Source: Chryseobacterium aquifrigidense
Lineage (GTDB): Bacteria; Bacteroidota; Bacteroidia; Flavobacteriales; Weeksellaceae
Length of the DNA stretch: 64,000 nt
Direction of reading: 5' to 3'
Assembly: GCF_006716485.1 (NCBI RefSeq)
Contig: NZ_VFPD01000002.1
Span: 186,001-250,000, forward strand
The position numbers and the translations under genes are program-made. Positions 33,471-43,058 of this stretch are shown here, piece by piece. The notes beneath the pieces were generated by a model that was not told where the DNA came from, ran no database searches, and saw nothing but the letters and a program-made list of their open reading frames with translations. Numbering within the stretch: position 1 is the first letter of the stretch; each line of letters starts with the position of its first letter.

Positions 33471-34391
33471 TTATCTTCCAAAACTATCATATTTATCCTC
33501 TGCATATTTGGTAAATCGGTTCAGTAAAGCTACATTTTCCTTTTCCATAGGAGAAAGGTCATTATCTACATTGCTGGAAACAGGAATATACCAATCTGTT
33601 TGCTCAAAGAAGTTTCGGTAGGTTTCTTTTTTAAAAGAATAACCATGTCTTGCAAATACTGAGTTTTTGATGATCTCAAGGTCCAGTTTTCTTAAGTTTT
33701 TAAGATCTTTTTCCGTCAGCTTCTGCTTGGATGCATTTAGTTTGAAGATCGCTTCAGAAGCGATACGGTTTTTAGAGGTTTTATAGCTTTCTGTTTTTCC
33801 CGTTTCTTCATCGGTATATTTTTCAGTAAATTCTTTAGGGTTTGACCAGTCTACGAGGTCAGAATCCTTATCCAGCATGAAATTGGGATTGTAAACGAAC
33901 TCTTTTTTAGTCAGTTTAAGTGTTTTTGATGGGGCTTTAACGCTTGCTTTATCGAAAGCATTCCACTTTCCGGTTAAGCTGTCTCCTTTTAAGTTTACTT
34001 CAAACCTTCCATCTGTTTTATCATTGCCGGGTTCATCCAATACGAAAGATGCCGTAGATTCATTAAAAACACCTCGGAACGGACGCTGATTTCCATTAAC
34101 GATACTTTGTCCGTAAACGCTGTCTTTGGTGATTCTGTTGATCTTTAAAGAAATTCTTTTATAGTTGCTGACATCATATTCTGAGCCGTCTGTCTGATCA
34201 ACTACCTTTTCCATTCCGGCAAATTCGCCGGTATAAATTCCGTAATATTCCTGGTGAACTTCAGGGACTACCGCAGAATCCTTCTTTGCGGTCAGAGAAT
34301 CTTTTCCTGATTCGGTAGTCTTTCCTTCTTTTTTGCAGCTTAACAGAGCAACTGTAAGCAGGGAAATCAGTGTGTAATTTACAATTTTCAT
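33471..34391 (-). CDS. YARHG-domain lipoprotein
   Basis: A 306-residue lipoprotein: lipobox LLSC near residue 19, a Lys/Ser/Asp-rich linker, a beta-rich region (about 48-150) and a C-terminal YARHG domain with NSVFARHGYSFKKETYRNFF (about 235-260). The YARHG domain is predicted extracellular, of unknown function. Its start codon overlaps the 3' end of the DUF2306 gene by 4 nt, so the two are co-transcribed. Confidence 0.85.
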   Translation of the reverse strand: MKIVNYTLISLLTVALLSCKKEGKTTESGKDSLTAKKDSAVVPEVHQEYYGIYTGEFAGMEKVVDQTDGSEYDVSNYKRISLKINRITKDSVYGQSIVNGNQRPFRGVFNESTASFVLDEPGNDKTDGRFEVNLKGDSLTGKWNAFDKASVKAPSKTLKLTKKEFVYNPNFMLDKDSDLVDWSNPKEFTEKYTDEETGKTESYKTSKNRIASEAIFKLNASKQKLTEKDLKNLRKLDLEIIKNSVFARHGYSFKKETYRNFFEQTDWYIPVSSNVDNDLSPMEKENVALLNRFTKYAEDKYDSFGR

Positions 34392-35026
34392 AGATGTTTT
34401 TTTGTGATTAAATATTCAATAATAAGGATGTTGGGAATCCAACCCAGCCATGCAATGATCTGATAGACGTCCATTGGGTTGGGATGAAATAAATATACAA
34501 TAATTACCTTCCACATTCTCAAGGTAATAGCAGATAATGTAAAAGCAAAACTCCGCCACATCCACTGCTTGTGTTCTTTAAACTTTTTCTGTCTCGCCAG
34601 CTGATAGGCTTTCAACGTTGAAAACCACCATAAAAAGCCTAAAATAACAAAGGAAATCTTCGATAAAATACCTCCATTGGCAAATATCCCCATATAAATC
34701 CCTGAAGGCGCGGCAAAAATTAGAATGAGAAAAATATACATTTTTCCCATATTCCTGTGGAAATTTTTGAATCCAAAATCCTTTCTGAGCAAGGCAAGAA
34801 AACCCGAAAGAAGTACAAAAATAGCTGTATAGACATGAGTATAGAAAACGGGAAGGTATTCAGGTCTTGCTGATACTTCTGTCTGTTTGATCATCAGAAA
34901 GCTCACCTCAGGATTAAAAGGAATATATTCTAATGTAATCTTCAGCATTAGCCAAAAGAAATATGCAAATCCAAGAACTAAAAGGATTTTAAAGAGAACT
35001 GCAGTATTTATTTTGACTGATAGCAT
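34388..35026 (-). CDS. DUF2306-like membrane protein
   Basis: A 212-residue inner-membrane protein with about five to six helices. The middle part has histidines and arginines between helices (VLLSGFLALLRKDFG and KEHKQWMWRSFAFTLSAIT) as in DUF2306, which resembles cytochrome b561-like heme proteins, so heme binding is possible. It ends inside the start of the YARHG gene and lies 8 nt after the TonB-like gene. Confidence 0.75.
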   Translation of the reverse strand: MLSVKINTAVLFKILLVLGFAYFFWLMLKITLEYIPFNPEVSFLMIKQTEVSARPEYLPVFYTHVYTAIFVLLSGFLALLRKDFGFKNFHRNMGKMYIFLILIFAAPSGIYMGIFANGGILSKISFVILGFLWWFSTLKAYQLARQKKFKEHKQWMWRSFAFTLSAITLRMWKVIIVYLFHPNPMDVYQIIAWLGWIPNILIIEYLITKKHL

Positions 35027-35034
35027 TTTAATTA

Positions 35035-35445
35035 TTAGAAATTAATAATGAAAGGAAGATTAAACCAAATCATTACGGTATTCCCCTTATATTCTCCGGG
35101 TTTCCATTGGGTTTTCATAGATTTCATCACTCTTTCTACTTCATGATTAAGGGATTCATTGTCTCCGGTTACGATAATCGTTTCAATATAACCTTTAGCA
35201 TTGACAGAAAACCTTGCTTGTGAACTTGTTCTTCCTTTGGCTCCTTTTATTCGGTTCGTATTTATTTTTTGAGATACCTCCCGCATAAATGCTGAAAGCC
35301 CCCCTGGATATTCTGCCTGCTTACTTTGTTCAGGAATAAACTTATCTCTGGAATGATCTCCTGTGGGTGGTGTTTTGGTTTCCTGCGTTTGTGAGAAAGC
35401 GAGCCCAAATCCAAGGCACAACGCGAAGGTTACTATTTTTTTCAT
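35035..35445 (-). CDS. Exported protein with TonB C-terminal-like domain
   Basis: A 136-residue protein with a signal peptide (LGFGLAFSQ) and a C-terminal TonB-like domain (about residues 55-136): YPGGLSAFMREVSQ, FSVNAKGYIETIIV, and MKTQWKPGEYKGNTV, matching the WxP...G.xV pattern of TonB domains. It lacks a membrane anchor or Pro-rich spacer, so it is not a full energy transducer and probably works as a soluble periplasmic or envelope protein. First of a three-gene operon with DUF2306 and YARHG genes. Confidence 0.75.
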   Translation of the reverse strand: MKKIVTFALCLGFGLAFSQTQETKTPPTGDHSRDKFIPEQSKQAEYPGGLSAFMREVSQKINTNRIKGAKGRTSSQARFSVNAKGYIETIIVTGDNESLNHEVERVMKSMKTQWKPGEYKGNTVMIWFNLPFIINF

Positions 35446-35463
35446 GGTTTATTTGTATTCAGA

Positions 35464-36765
35464 TTATTTATTTTCAAAGAAATCAATGACTAATTCATTG
35501 AATAATTCAGGTTTTTCTTCTGGAACATAATGACTTGCATTTGGGATGATAGCTAATTGTCCTTTTGGGATATATTCTGCGATTTTTACCGTATGTTCTG
35601 TTTTTATAAGATCATTATCACCAGCAATGATCAATGAAGGGCACTGAATTTTATTCAGGTCTTCATACTTCCATTGGGGATACTTCAAATCCAGATTCAG
35701 AAGATCAATAAAGATATCATTTTTATGGTCCTTATTCTCTTTAATAAGGTTCACGAGCATTTCTTTCATGGATTTTAAATCATTATCTTTGACTCCTTCC
35801 GGAAAAATATTGGCTCCTGAGCATGCTATTTTGTCTACCATCTCCGGATATTTCATTGCCATAGACAGTGCGAGAATTCCTCCGTCACTCCAGCCAAGAA
35901 TTTTTGTCTTTTTGATGTTCAGCTTCTCTAAAAACTGCTTAAGATCCTCTGTCTGAATATCAAAAGTAAGTTCTTTCGTTTTGTCATACGTAGATCTTCC
36001 CCGTTCACGGCAATCGACAATGATCACTTTATGTTTTTTGGCAAATGTATCTTTTTGGTTCATAAAGGCACTGATGGATTGGCCATTGCCATGAAGCATA
36101 AGAACCGGCTCACCTTCTCCATAGACTTCATAGTATAATTTGATGCCATTAACATCCATAAATTTTCCCTCCGGCATTGCTCCGATAATACCACGACCTT
36201 TGATCAACAAAGATTTTCTGCCACCGAATGGTTTATAATCTGAAGTTTCAATTGTAAAATGTTTTACGTGCTTTATTTTCTGAGAACGGATTCCTTCAAA
36301 CCAACCGTTCGAAGGTGCTATCTCTTTTTCAAAACCTGAGTTTTCCAAAGGAATTTCAGTCCATTTTTTTGACTTTCCATCATTGACTTCCAACTTAAAA
36401 TCGTCAAAATAAAAATCCCCGTTGCTTTGTGCAAAAGCTCCAATATTCATGGTCTTTGCAGATGGATTGATGCTTCCTTTTATTTCGTAGGTTTTCCATT
36501 CATGGGTTACCTGGATTCCATAATATTGATTTTCAAAGAAACTAGTAGACTCATCTTTATTATTTATTCTGCACCATAACCCACAATTGGAACCATTATC
36601 CTCATTGTCTTTTCTGATTTTTGCCGTTATACGGAAGTTCCAGTTAGGTTTATTCTCTATATTGACAGCTTGCGTGAATGAAGTCCAGTCAGAGACAATT
36701 GTTTTTTCCTGGCCATATCCTAAACAGAACAAGAGTAGAAGTAAGAAACCGAATTTTTTTTTCAT
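35464..36765 (-). CDS. Exported alpha/beta hydrolase with N-terminal beta-sandwich domain
   Basis: A protein of 433 residues from the ATG at 36765, with signal peptide LLLLLFCLGYGQ. Residues about 20-175 look like a carbohydrate-binding-type beta-sandwich (NGDFYFDDFKLEV). The rest is a hydrolase: oxyanion MLHGNG, nucleophile serine in LGWSDGGILA near residue 291, aspartate in AGDNDLIK, and histidine in NASHYVPEE. It probably hydrolyses an ester or amide in the periplasm; the substrate is unknown. An in-frame ATG at 36822 lies inside the neighbouring gene and is not the likely start. Confidence 0.85.
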   Translation of the reverse strand: MKKKFGFLLLLLFCLGYGQEKTIVSDWTSFTQAVNIENKPNWNFRITAKIRKDNEDNGSNCGLWCRINNKDESTSFFENQYYGIQVTHEWKTYEIKGSINPSAKTMNIGAFAQSNGDFYFDDFKLEVNDGKSKKWTEIPLENSGFEKEIAPSNGWFEGIRSQKIKHVKHFTIETSDYKPFGGRKSLLIKGRGIIGAMPEGKFMDVNGIKLYYEVYGEGEPVLMLHGNGQSISAFMNQKDTFAKKHKVIIVDCRERGRSTYDKTKELTFDIQTEDLKQFLEKLNIKKTKILGWSDGGILALSMAMKYPEMVDKIACSGANIFPEGVKDNDLKSMKEMLVNLIKENKDHKNDIFIDLLNLDLKYPQWKYEDLNKIQCPSLIIAGDNDLIKTEHTVKIAEYIPKGQLAIIPNASHYVPEEKPELFNELVIDFFENK

Positions 36766-36796
36766 GTATTTAGTTTTTATTAAAAGTAATATTTTT

Positions 36797-37999
36797 TTAC
36801 AAGCTGTTGAGATCCTGTGCAATCAGCCACCCCTCACTCCAGCATGCCTGGAAATTGAATCCTCCTGTCACGGCGTCAATATTCAAAACTTCTCCGGCGA
36901 TATAGAAATTGGGAAGGAGTTTTGAAGACATGTTTTTAAAGTTAATTTCCTTTAAATCAATCCCTCCGGCTGTCACGAACTCATCTTTAAAAGTAGATTT
37001 TCCGGTTACCTGAAACTTTTTTCTGCAAAGATTTTCCAGTATTTTCTGCATCTCTTTTCCGGAAATATTGGCTACCTGTTTATTAAGATCAACCTTTGAA
37101 CTCTCCAGAATCTTTTGCCAGAATCTGTTGGTAATATCGAAGATCTTTGACTGGCCAATGGTCTTTTTAGGGTTGTTTTGTTTGAAATTATGGAAGAGTT
37201 CTTCCGCTTCATCTATTTCTATAGAAATAAAATTAACTTCAATTTCAAAGTTATATTTAAGCTTTGCCAGACTAATGGCTTCCCATGCAGAAATTTTCAG
37301 AACAGCAGGTCCGGAAAGTCCCCAGTGCGTAATAAGTAATGGACCGCTTTCTTCTGTCTTAAGCTTTGGAATTGAAATTCCAGCGTTTTCAAAACTCGTT
37401 CCCGGAAGATCTTTCAGCAATTCATCTTTAATATTGAATGTGAAAAGGGAAGGAACAAGGTCTACAATCTTATGACCAAGGTTTTCGACAATTTTCAACG
37501 ATTTTGGAGAACTTCCGGTCGTATAAACGATATAATTGGCTTCAAAATCACCTGAATTGGTTCTTACAATATATTTTTCGTCCTGTTTTTCAATCTCTTT
37601 TACCGTACATTTTGTTTTTACTGAAATATTTTTCTTTTGAGTTTCATTCAGAAAAGTATTGATGATGGTCTGAGAAGAATTACTTTCAGGAAAAGTTCTG
37701 TTATCGTTTTCAATTTTCAAAGGAACGTTTCGTTGATCGAACCACTCCATCGTATCACCAGGTTGAAATTTAGTAAAGACACTTAATAATTCCTTGTTTC
37801 CACGGGGATAAAACTGAACCAATTCTCTTGGATCAAAGCATGCATGAGTGACATTGCAGCGTCCGCCCCCAGAGATTTTAACTTTCTGAAGGACATCTGA
37901 GTTCTGTTCTAAAATGGTAACCGTATATTTCTTTTCGTCAAGATTAGATGCACAGAAAAAGCCTGCAGCACCGCCTCCGATAATAATGATCTGTTTCAT
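36797..37999 (-). CDS. BaiN/HI0933 family NAD(P)/FAD-dependent oxidoreductase
   Basis: A 400-residue flavoprotein. The FAD-binding Rossmann motif IIIGGGAAGFFCA is at residues 4-16, followed by LEQNSDVLQKVKISGGGRCNVTH, the signature of the HI0933/BaiN family, and a C-terminal GEVLNIDAVTGGFNFQACWSEG block typical of the family. Exact substrate unknown; relatives are dehydrogenases acting on steroid-like or other ring compounds. A -7 box (TActTTTG, 38033-38040) precedes the start. It lies 31 nt upstream of the hydrolase gene on the same strand. Confidence 0.9.
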   Translation of the reverse strand: MKQIIIIGGGAAGFFCASNLDEKKYTVTILEQNSDVLQKVKISGGGRCNVTHACFDPRELVQFYPRGNKELLSVFTKFQPGDTMEWFDQRNVPLKIENDNRTFPESNSSQTIINTFLNETQKKNISVKTKCTVKEIEKQDEKYIVRTNSGDFEANYIVYTTGSSPKSLKIVENLGHKIVDLVPSLFTFNIKDELLKDLPGTSFENAGISIPKLKTEESGPLLITHWGLSGPAVLKISAWEAISLAKLKYNFEIEVNFISIEIDEAEELFHNFKQNNPKKTIGQSKIFDITNRFWQKILESSKVDLNKQVANISGKEMQKILENLCRKKFQVTGKSTFKDEFVTAGGIDLKEINFKNMSSKLLPNFYIAGEVLNIDAVTGGFNFQACWSEGWLIAQDLNSL

Positions 38000-38032
38000 G
38001 TATATGTAATCCTATGCGGAAGATTATTTTTT

Positions 38033-38040
38033 CAAAAGTA
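38033..38040 (-). promoter_or_regulatory. -7 promoter element (TActTTTG) for the BaiN-type gene
   Basis: On the minus strand it lies 33 nt before the ATG at 37999. A second box, TAttTTTG, at 38068-38075 on the plus strand faces the thioesterase gene. Confidence 0.4.
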
Positions 38041-38113
38041 CAATTTTTATAAACCATCTTATTTGAGTATTTTTGAAGATTATAATTTTAATTATATCAA
38101 AAACGATTTTCAT

Positions 38114-38608
38114 ATGATTTTCTACCATAAATTTGAAGTAAGATGGAGCGATCTTGATGCCAACAAGCATCTGGCCAATTCATCATATGTACAGTATTGT
38201 GCACAGGCCAGAATGGCTTTTATGACTAAAGAGAAAATGGGAGTTACCCAGCTGAGCAGATGGGGAATAGGCCCGGTAATCCTGCATGAAAGATACTCTT
38301 TCTTCAAAGAAATCTATGCAGATCAGATCGTCATTGTAAGTGTAGAAATAGACGGATGTGCAGAAGATTCTTCCATCTACCGTTTTGTACACAAATTCTA
38401 TACTCCGGACGGGATGCACTGTGCTACTGCAGAAGCTACAGGAGTATGGATTGATATGATGCTTAGAAAAATGACCACTCCACCGGATGATGTAGTAGAA
38501 GCAATGAATAAGTATAAAACCCCGGACACTGTTGTATTATCGAAAGAAGACTTCAAAAAGTTTCCTTTCCACCCACACAATATTGACCCGGCAGAAATTA
38601 ATATATAA
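38114..38608 (+). CDS. Acyl-CoA thioesterase, hotdog fold (4HBT)
   Basis: A protein of 164 residues from the ATG at 38114, containing EVRWSDLDANKHLANSSYVQY at about residues 9-29, the active-site region of 4-hydroxybenzoyl-CoA-thioesterase-like proteins (aspartate in the DLDANKH stretch). Such enzymes hydrolyse acyl-CoA. The start is chosen because a -7 box at 38068-38075 leaves a normal leader. The substrate is unknown. thiL lies 88 nt downstream. Confidence 0.88.
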   Translation: MIFYHKFEVRWSDLDANKHLANSSYVQYCAQARMAFMTKEKMGVTQLSRWGIGPVILHERYSFFKEIYADQIVIVSVEIDGCAEDSSIYRFVHKFYTPDGMHCATAEATGVWIDMMLRKMTTPPDDVVEAMNKYKTPDTVVLSKEDFKKFPFHPHNIDPAEINI

Positions 38609-38609
38609 A

Positions 38610-38682
38610 TGATGAATGATGGTTGATACAGAATGAGAATCTGTATTCAGGAATATCAATTATCATTTATCAATCATCACTT
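38610..38682. repeat. Imperfect inverted repeat between thioesterase and thiL
   Basis: A 7-bp inner stem ATACAGA / TCTGTAT with a 7-nt loop, flanked by imperfectly matching ATGATGAATGATGG-like and CATTTATCAATCATCA-like arms. It may be a weak terminator or a repeat remnant. Confidence 0.4.
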
Positions 38683-38696
38683 ATAAAAAGAAATTT

Positions 38697-39749
38697 ATGT
38701 TTGAAGATAAATCACAGGAGCTTACGCCCATTTCAAAATTAGGAGAATTTGGCCTTATTAAACATTTGACAGAACATTTTCCTTTATCCAATGAATCTTC
38801 AGAACTTGGAGTAGGAGATGACGCGGCAGTAATTAATCCGGACAACAAAAAAGTAGTTCTTACAACAGATGTCCTGGCGGAAGGAGTACACTTCAATCTT
38901 GGGTATGTGCCATTGAAGCACTTAGGGTATAAAGCTGTAGTCGTAAACCTTAGTGATATTGCTGCAATGAATGCGACCCCTACACAGATATTGGTTTCCC
39001 TTGCGGTATCTAACCGTTTTCCTGTGGAAGCTTTAGAAGAAATCTATTCCGGAATCCAGGCAGCATGTGGAAGATACAAAGTTGATTTGGTTGGAGGCGA
39101 TACTACAAGTTCAAATTCTGGTCTCGTCATGAGTATTACAGCTGTAGGCATTGAAAATGAAGAAAATATCGTAAAAAGAAACGGAGCAAAACCTAATGAT
39201 CTTCTTGTCGTAACAGGAGATTTAGGTGGAGCCTATATGGGTTTACAGATTCTGGAAAGAGAACATGCAGTGTATCTTGCTGATCCGAATATGCAGCCGG
39301 AAATGGAAGGTTATGATTATATCCTTGAAAGACAATTGAAGCCTGAAGCAAGAACAGATGTTAAAACAATTCTGGAAGAGTTGGATATCATGCCAACTTC
39401 TATGATTGATATTTCAGACGGTCTGGCTTCCGAAATCCTTCACCTTTCAGATCAGTCAAATGTAGGATTCAGATTGTATGAAGAAAAAGTTCCGTTGGAT
39501 AATCTTACCATCTCTACGGCAGATGAAATGAATTTGAACCCGGTAATGACAGCTTTAAGCGGTGGGGAAGATTATGAACTTCTGTTCACGATTTCACCAA
39601 ATGATTTTGATAAAATTAAAAACCACCCGGATTTTACTATTATTGGACACGCAGTGGAAAAAGAAGAAGGAAATTTCATGGTTGCAAGAGGGTCCAACCA
39701 GCTGGTAGCTCTTACCGCTCAGGGTTGGGATGCTTTTTTAAACCAATAA
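38697..39749 (+). CDS. thiL: Thiamine-monophosphate kinase
   Basis: A 350-residue AIR-synthase-related kinase forming thiamine diphosphate from thiamine monophosphate and ATP. The metal/phosphate motif LGVGDDAAVI is at residues 38-47, followed by TTDVLAEGVHF and GGDTTSSNSGLVMSITA, and near the C-terminus ALSGGEDYELLFT. No other thiamine gene is near and no TPP riboswitch is seen upstream. It ends at a strong terminator. Confidence 0.95.
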   Translation: MFEDKSQELTPISKLGEFGLIKHLTEHFPLSNESSELGVGDDAAVINPDNKKVVLTTDVLAEGVHFNLGYVPLKHLGYKAVVVNLSDIAAMNATPTQILVSLAVSNRFPVEALEEIYSGIQAACGRYKVDLVGGDTTSSNSGLVMSITAVGIENEENIVKRNGAKPNDLLVVTGDLGGAYMGLQILEREHAVYLADPNMQPEMEGYDYILERQLKPEARTDVKTILEELDIMPTSMIDISDGLASEILHLSDQSNVGFRLYEEKVPLDNLTISTADEMNLNPVMTALSGGEDYELLFTISPNDFDKIKNHPDFTIIGHAVEKEEGNFMVARGSNQLVALTAQGWDAFLNQ

Positions 39750-39783
39750 ACTGAAAATTATATTTAATTTTAAATATTGTAAG

Positions 39784-39813
39784 AAAACCGCAGCACTTTT
39801 TTGCTGTGGTTTT
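39784..39813 (+). terminator. Terminator of thiL
   Basis: 12-bp stem AAAACCGCAGCA with its complement (one G-U pair), 6-nt loop, then Ts. Confidence 0.75.
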
Positions 39814-39841
39814 TGTTTCCGGTTAATTATTTTACACTTTA

Positions 39842-40666
39842 ATGATGACTACGCCTGAAAAAGAAATTCCCGTTCACCATTTGACTTCTGAAGAGTTCCA
39901 GATGAGTACGCTGAGTGCAGCGGGCCCGGAGAATTTTCATGATGTTCACCGGCATAATTTTTTTGAAATTATCTGGTTCAGGGAAGTGTATGAAAACAGC
40001 CGTTTAGAACTGGACTTTGAAAGCTATCAGCTTGAAAACAACCATATCTGTATCATTGCACCCGGACAGGCCTTCAATATGAAACTGGAAGGAGAGGAGG
40101 GATATGCAATGGCAATAAGCAGAGAAATTTTCAATGAATCCTGTGATATAGAATCAGTACTCACAGGAGGCGAGATTCCTTTTCTTTTAAATCCTAAAAA
40201 TGAAAAAACCTGCAGTACCATCATATCACTGATGGAGCAGGAGTATACAACAACATCAAGGACAGAACTCTTAAAGGCTTATCTCAAAGCGTTTTGTATC
40301 ATCATCGGAGAGCAGATTATCTCTCAGGAACCTTTATTGAATGACCGCCAGCGTATTCAGGAACTGGTGGGACTTATTGACAGACATTATATCGTGTATA
40401 AAGAGACCGGTTTTTATGCTGATCAGTTGAAAATCAGTACTCACCATCTAAATGATATAGTGCGCCATCTGAGGGGAACAACTGTAAAAAAGATGATCTC
40501 CCAGCGCCTTATCCTTGAGGCTAAAAGAGAGCTTAGCTTTGGAGCCCTCACGGTGAAGGAAATCGCTTTTAAACTCGGTTTTAACGATGCTTCATACTTT
40601 TCAAGGTTTTTTAAGAAACATACGGGGCAAAATCCTGACAACTTTAAGAATAATGAAAAAAGGTAA
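39842..40666 (+). CDS. AraC family transcriptional regulator
   Basis: A 274-residue regulator with an N-terminal cupin-type sensor half (DVHRHNFFEIIWF near residues 35-47) and a C-terminal pair of helix-turn-helix motifs, the second ending KEIAFKLGFNDASYFSRFFKKHTGQNP around residues 240-268, the AraC signature. It is transcribed just before an MFS drug-efflux gene and may control it, given the common AraC-pump pairing. Confidence 0.92.
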   Translation: MMTTPEKEIPVHHLTSEEFQMSTLSAAGPENFHDVHRHNFFEIIWFREVYENSRLELDFESYQLENNHICIIAPGQAFNMKLEGEEGYAMAISREIFNESCDIESVLTGGEIPFLLNPKNEKTCSTIISLMEQEYTTTSRTELLKAYLKAFCIIIGEQIISQEPLLNDRQRIQELVGLIDRHYIVYKETGFYADQLKISTHHLNDIVRHLRGTTVKKMISQRLILEAKRELSFGALTVKEIAFKLGFNDASYFSRFFKKHTGQNPDNFKNNEKR

Positions 40667-40824
40667 TCCTCAATATTTACTGTAATGATAGGCTTATATT
40701 AATATTTTTTATTTTTAAATCTTCACTTTGTCCTATACTTCCTTCAGTTCTTTTATTGAAAAATGATACTTTTTAAAGCAATTTTGCAGCTGAAAAAAAT
40801 GCCTGCGAAGGCTTATTGTTATTT

Positions 40825-42045
40825 ATGAAGAAGAATTTGAATATTGTAGTGTTTATTCTCGCACTGCTCAACACGTTGGAGTCGCTAAGTATAGATCTTT
40901 ATCTCCCTGCTTTCCCAAGTATGTCCAAAATTTTTAACACTGATATCGGGCATATTCAGGTATCTATTTCTGTGTTTTTTGCAGGTTTTGCTTTCGGGCA
41001 GCTATTATGGGGGCCTTTATCTGATAAAAAAGGAAGAAAACCCATGTTGTACTGTGGGCTTTTACTTTTCATTATAGGAGCTACAGCCATCTATTTTACC
41101 TCGGATATTTATGTATTATGGGCGATGCGTTTTCTGCAGGCGTTCGGAGGAAGTGCCGGAATTGTGATCGGAAGGGCTATTATTATTGATCTCTATGACA
41201 AGCACAAAGCAGTCACCATCTTTTCACAACAATCGCAGATCAGTGGGATTGCACCCATTGTTGCTCCGTTACTGGGAAGTGTATTCCTTAAATTCTGGGG
41301 CTGGAACAGTTCTTTTGCCTTTTTATGCATCATGGGATTGATCACATTTTTTATGGTTTACAAATATGTGCCGGAAACCAATACCAGAATCCATCTTTCC
41401 GATGATGAAAAGCTGGATGAAAAAGGATTAAAAGAACAGCTGAAAATGATCATCTCCAACAGAGATTTTATCAACAGTACAATGGTTGGAAGTATTGCTT
41501 TTGCTTCTTTGATTATTTACATCTCCAATGCCCCGTTTTTATTCATGGAGATTCATGGCTTTTCCAGCAGTACATTCAGTTTTATTTTTGCTTTCAACTC
41601 ATTGGCATTGATAACCGCTGCTTATATTACACCCAAACTGATCAAGAGAATAAGCAATTCCACTCTTTTATTTGCTGCTACTATTGTTTTGTTGGTCGTA
41701 TGTACCCTTCATATTCTGATTGCCGCTGAAAACCTTTCTGTAGCACTGGAAATTGCAATGCTGTACCTGTCATTGCTGGCCATTGGTATTTTGTTTCCCA
41801 TTACGTCTGCCCATGCCTTATCACCATTTAAAGAAGGAAGAGGAACAGCCGCTGCATTACTTGGTTTTATGCAGTTGATGGTTACATTTTTGATGTCAGC
41901 ATTACTGGGATTTTTGGAAGCAGATTCTATTATTCCAATGGTGGTAACGCGTTCTGCAATGGCATTGATTGCAGTAGGGTTCGGGTATCATATTTTTAAG
42001 AAGACAAAAGTAAGCGCTACAATAGTTCCTCAATCCGGAAATTAA
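40825..42045 (+). CDS. MFS multidrug efflux transporter, Bcr/CflA type
   Basis: A protein of 406 residues from the ATG at 40825, with 12 predicted membrane helices and the MFS motif A (LWGPLSDKKGRKP) after helix 2. The N-terminus LESLSIDLYLPAFPSM is typical of the Bcr/CflA drug-resistance branch. It would export drugs by proton antiport at the inner membrane. An upstream in-frame TTG at 40816 is not preferred. It follows the AraC gene. Confidence 0.88.
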   Translation: MKKNLNIVVFILALLNTLESLSIDLYLPAFPSMSKIFNTDIGHIQVSISVFFAGFAFGQLLWGPLSDKKGRKPMLYCGLLLFIIGATAIYFTSDIYVLWAMRFLQAFGGSAGIVIGRAIIIDLYDKHKAVTIFSQQSQISGIAPIVAPLLGSVFLKFWGWNSSFAFLCIMGLITFFMVYKYVPETNTRIHLSDDEKLDEKGLKEQLKMIISNRDFINSTMVGSIAFASLIIYISNAPFLFMEIHGFSSSTFSFIFAFNSLALITAAYITPKLIKRISNSTLLFAATIVLLVVCTLHILIAAENLSVALEIAMLYLSLLAIGILFPITSAHALSPFKEGRGTAAALLGFMQLMVTFLMSALLGFLEADSIIPMVVTRSAMALIAVGFGYHIFKKTKVSATIVPQSGN

Positions 42046-42113
42046 TCCTCCTATTTGATCCTGTTGTCATACAATCCCGGCACTTAATCAAGTAATTTTT
42101 GTAAAAAACAGCC

Positions 42114-42159
42114 AAAGGGTTCTCTTTGCATAAAATTTAAAATATGAAAAGAACCCTTT
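42114..42159 (+). promoter_or_regulatory. Hairpin that encloses a start codon
   Basis: AAAGGGTTCT (42114-42123) is the exact reverse complement of AGAACCCTTT (42150-42159) inside the first codons of the next gene. The 26-nt loop contains its ATG (42144-42146). It could control translation; no ligand-binding domain is recognised. Confidence 0.45.
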
Positions 42160-43052
42160 CGACAGCTTTATGCTGTATATTGCCATTAGGATATTGGGTA
42201 AGTGGACAGTCCGGGCTCTCCGCAGAGCTTAAAACAGAGTATATTCCTGCTTCCAATTATATCCGTCCGGAAGACAGTACAAAGACTAATTCTAAAAGTG
42301 ATTTTAAAAGAGTAGATCTGAACCTCAGCATTCCGTTATCTGTAAAAAAAGATTCCAATGGGAAAGTAAGAGCATGGTCTATGCTGCTGAGTGGATCTTA
42401 TGCAAAGATGACCCACAAAAATTACGAAACTGCATTATTTCCGGATCAGATGCTGAACGCACAGGTCGGAATACAGCATATGAGACCTTTAGGTAAAAAA
42501 TGGAGTATGATGATGACGGCATCGGTAGGAGTGTATACAGACCTTGAAAAAATAGATTTCGATGATGTACTGGGACAGGGAGGAATTTTATTTATCAGAC
42601 ATTTTAATCCTAATCTTTCGTTAGGAGCCGGACCAGTGCTTACCACTGCTTTTGGTGTTCCTATGATTTTGCCCTGGATTTATTTCGACTGGAAGACAAA
42701 CGGAAAGATTAAATTCAAAATTAATTTCCCGGAAGGAATGGAAGCCGGATATCTTTTCTCGGATAAATTTGCTTTAAAAGCTGTTGTAGAACTGAACGGA
42801 ATGACAGCAGAGAGGAGTATAAACGGAAAATCAATGTTGTTAGGTTACCAGCAGATCACCGCAGGACTCAGACCGGAATTAAAAATCAATGACAAGCTCA
42901 CCGTACGTCTCACGGGAGGTACAGCGATATTGAGAAGCTTTAGTGAAAACGACCGAAAAATCAGCGGCATTTTCAGAGACAAAAAAATAGCTGATCCAAG
43001 ATTTTCGAGCACGTTTTACGCTGCAGTATCACTACGCTGGAATCTGCCATAA
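42144..43052 (+). CDS. Outer-membrane beta-barrel protein (DUF6268-like)
   Basis: A 302-residue protein with a signal peptide (ALCCILPLGYWVSGQ) and alternating strands throughout, ending ...YAAVSLRWNLP with an aromatic near the end, as in outer-membrane barrels. It resembles DUF6268 proteins, from memory. No ligand is known. The 5' end is folded in the hairpin at 42114-42159, which may influence translation. Confidence 0.75.
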   Translation: MKRTLSTALCCILPLGYWVSGQSGLSAELKTEYIPASNYIRPEDSTKTNSKSDFKRVDLNLSIPLSVKKDSNGKVRAWSMLLSGSYAKMTHKNYETALFPDQMLNAQVGIQHMRPLGKKWSMMMTASVGVYTDLEKIDFDDVLGQGGILFIRHFNPNLSLGAGPVLTTAFGVPMILPWIYFDWKTNGKIKFKINFPEGMEAGYLFSDKFALKAVVELNGMTAERSINGKSMLLGYQQITAGLRPELKINDKLTVRLTGGTAILRSFSENDRKISGIFRDKKIADPRFSSTFYAAVSLRWNLP

Positions 43053-43058
43053 AAAACT

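Noticed and set aside
38697..39749. TPP riboswitch before thiL
   Set aside because: The 88-bp gap carries only an imperfect inverted repeat and lacks recognisable TPP aptamer motifs.
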